A stretch of 62,013 nt of DNA from Selenomonadaceae bacterium (lineage in GTDB: Bacteria > Bacillota > Negativicutes > Selenomonadales > Selenomonadaceae): the NCBI GenBank assembly GCA_022786545.1, contig JALFXV010000005.1, forward strand, positions 1-62,013, read 5' to 3'. Each line of letters opens with the position of its first letter. The stretch's first letter is position 1. The position numbers were made by a program, and so were the translations under genes. Shown here one piece after another: positions 60,643 to 62,013 of this stretch. The notes beneath the pieces were generated by a model. That model was not told the origin of the DNA, ran no database searches, and was given only the letters and a program-made list of their open reading frames with translations.

Positions 60643-61227
60643 ATGGCTGACACTCAGAACCTGTCCATCAAGCCGGGGACAGGGCATTTTTACTGGATAC
60701 TTTTCAAGAGCACCTTTATCATCAGCGCCTTTACCATAGGGGGCGGCATGGTGATTATCCCCCTGCTGAAAGCAAAATTCGTGGATGAATACGGCTGGAT
60801 TGATGACAAGGAAACCCTGGACATCGTTGCCATCGCCCAGTCCATGCCGGGGATCATGGCAGTCAACGCCGCCATCATGCTGGGCTACCGCATGTCAGGA
60901 ATTGCCGGTACTCTGGTAACGCTGCTTGCTACCATCCTGCCGCCCCTGATTACCATGACCATCATCGCCATATTCTATGACATGTTTGCTCACAACCAGT
61001 ACATACAGATGGTGCTGAAGGGCATGCAGTGCGGCGCTACCGCCATCATCGTCAACGTGGTCTTCAACCTGGTGAAAAAGCTGGTCAAGAAGCAGCTGGT
61101 ACTGCCTATCCTGATTTTCCTGGGCACCATGATTGCCGTGCTGGCTTTTGATGTGAATCTGATGTACTGCGTGCTGGCGGATGCCCTGCTGGGGCTTTTG
61201 CTGCTGCGGGATGCAAAATACAATTAA
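60643..61227 (+). CDS. Chromate transporter family protein, first half (ChrA N-type)
   Basis: 194 residues, about six helices. The CHR-family signature is present: FKSTFIISAFTIGGGMVIIPLLKAKFVDEYGWID and IAQSMPGIMAVNAAIMLGYRMSGIAGTLV. In long ChrA proteins two such halves are fused; here they are separate genes (short-chain CHR pair) with opposite topology. It is a proton-linked anion exporter candidate; chromate resistance is a family label, not shown. AGGAGGG precedes the ATG. It is 15 bp upstream of the second half. Confidence 0.88.
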   Translation: MADTQNLSIKPGTGHFYWILFKSTFIISAFTIGGGMVIIPLLKAKFVDEYGWIDDKETLDIVAIAQSMPGIMAVNAAIMLGYRMSGIAGTLVTLLATILPPLITMTIIAIFYDMFAHNQYIQMVLKGMQCGATAIIVNVVFNLVKKLVKKQLVLPILIFLGTMIAVLAFDVNLMYCVLADALLGLLLLRDAKYN

Positions 61228-61242
61228 GGGGGATGCATAGAC

Positions 61243-61809
61243 ATGGAAATCTGCTTACTGCTTTACTGGGAATTTTGCAAAATAGGATTGTTCTGCATCG
61301 GCGGCGGCTATGCCTCCATGCCGTGGATTCAGGCAGCCGTGGTGGATAACTACCAGTGGCTGACCATGAGCGAGTTTATTGATATTTTTACCATCTCCCA
61401 GATGACGCCGGGGCCTATCGGCATCAACGCCGCCACCTTTGCCGGTACGAAAATCGCGGGGCTGCCTGGCTCTATTGCCGCCACCCTGGGCTTCGTCACC
61501 CCCTCCCTCATCCTCTGCCTGGGCGTTACCTGGCTGCTGAAGAAATATGGCGATATCAGCGCCATCAAGGGCACCCTGAACGGGCTGAGGCCGGCTGTGG
61601 TGGCCCTGATGCTGGTGGCAGGGCTCAGCTTCCTCTACCTGTCCATCTGGAACGTGGAAACGCTGCCGGAAGATTTCGGGGCCTTTGACCTCAAGGGCAT
61701 CATTATCCTGGTGCTGGCCTTCATCGCCGTGCGGCGCAAGATGGGGGTTATCAACCTGCTGGCTGCCAGCGGCGTACTGGGGCTGGTGCTGGGACTCATA
61801 GGAATGTAA
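61243..61809 (+). CDS. Chromate transporter family protein, second half (ChrA C-type)
   Basis: 188 residues, paralogous to the preceding gene: FCKIGLFCIGGGYASMPWIQAAVVDNYQWLT and ISQMTPGPIGINAATFAGTKIAGLPGSIAATLG. The pair would make one exporter. A GGGGGATGC site lies before the ATG. The third long hairpin repeat follows within 116 bp. Confidence 0.88.
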   Translation: MEICLLLYWEFCKIGLFCIGGGYASMPWIQAAVVDNYQWLTMSEFIDIFTISQMTPGPIGINAATFAGTKIAGLPGSIAATLGFVTPSLILCLGVTWLLKKYGDISAIKGTLNGLRPAVVALMLVAGLSFLYLSIWNVETLPEDFGAFDLKGIIILVLAFIAVRRKMGVINLLAASGVLGLVLGLIGM

Positions 61810-61925
61810 AATTCAGTTTGTCGTAGTGCTTGTTTGTAACTACGAACATATACTGCCTGAAATAATTTGGTAGTTCGTGGACTCTGTTCAGACTAAAAAT
61901 GGGCTGAGCGGGACAGCTACCCATA

Positions 61926-62013
61926 GAAAACACGCTCGCGCTCCTAGTTGTGCCTCGCGTTACTAACATTCATCTATCGCCTGCGGCTCTGATGAATGAA
62001 GTAACGAGGCACA
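61926..62013. repeat. Long hairpin repeat, copy 3 (inverted, cut by window end)
   Basis: GAAAAC (61926-61931), the complement of the conserved block (CGCTCGCGCTCCTA at 61933-61946) and GTTGTGCCTCG (61947-61957) match the reverse complement of copy 2 almost base for base up to the edge. The outer left arm (GGGCTGAGCGGGACAGCTAC, 61901-61920) is unlike the arms of copies 1 and 2. The right arm lies outside the window. Confidence 0.88.

Overview
The window looks like chromosome of a flagellated, anaerobic, diderm Firmicute, most likely a Negativicute of the Selenomonas/Anaerovibrio type. This is an inference. The support is Firmicutes-style housekeeping genes (ftsZ, polA-mutM-coaE, a CIRCE site before htpG, AGGAGG-type ribosome binding sites), a remnant of an outer-membrane TpsB transporter that only a diderm would carry, and two large flagellins with a FliB flagellin lysine methylase. 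No rRNA, tRNA or CRISPR array was seen. Nearly all genes are on the minus strand, so most operons read right to left.

Layout. 1-400: right end of an IS200/IS605-type element (tnpB tail plus two hairpins) abutting the 3' remnant of a tpsB gene. 506-9241: glutamine synthetase with an attenuator-like leader, an HlyD adaptor, a uridine-kinase-like protein, PiT/DUF47 phosphate transport, and an aminotransferase with aspartokinase. 9422-14515: ruvC, yebC, tyrS, PBP1A. 14661-19597: a five-gene operon of ATP-grasp, alpha-E, transglutaminase and two tandem AstE-like proteins. One AstE-like protein keeps its zinc and catalytic residues and the other has lost them. 19824-22981: a membrane-anchored solute-binding protein translationally coupled to a GGDEF protein. 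23191-28947: purE-F-M-N-H(short)-D behind a leader with a terminator-like hairpin. 29270-31044: a YeiH-type exporter with a very long structured leader. 31654-35909: a small DapF-like protein, an AraC regulator, Na/Pi symporter and PstS-like lipoprotein. 36069-43783: hypotheticals, htpG, rimO, an orphan binding protein, ftsZ. 44009-51462: a DUF4143 ATPase behind a 20-bp dyad, then the flagellin/FliB locus. 51840-54215: XRE regulator, Rpn-family nuclease, the broken 3' end of a second rpn, and a lytic transglycosylase. 54270-58694: coaE, mutM, polA. 59027-61809: amino-acid permease and a two-gene chromate transporter.

The most unusual signal is a family of long intergenic hairpins at 10071-10209, 33093-33240 and 61926 to the window end. 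Short modules are conserved: GAAAAC/GTTTTC closing pairs, a GTTGYGCCTCG-type inner stem, and a one-sided bulge of about 14 nt like TAGGAGCGAGAGCG. The outer arms differ completely between copies yet still pair with their own partner. The apical stem also differs between copies and stays paired. This suggests selection on structure. All copies lie 3' of genes. A second genome-style signal is that many gene 3' ends are followed by short tandem repeats, each with its own unit.
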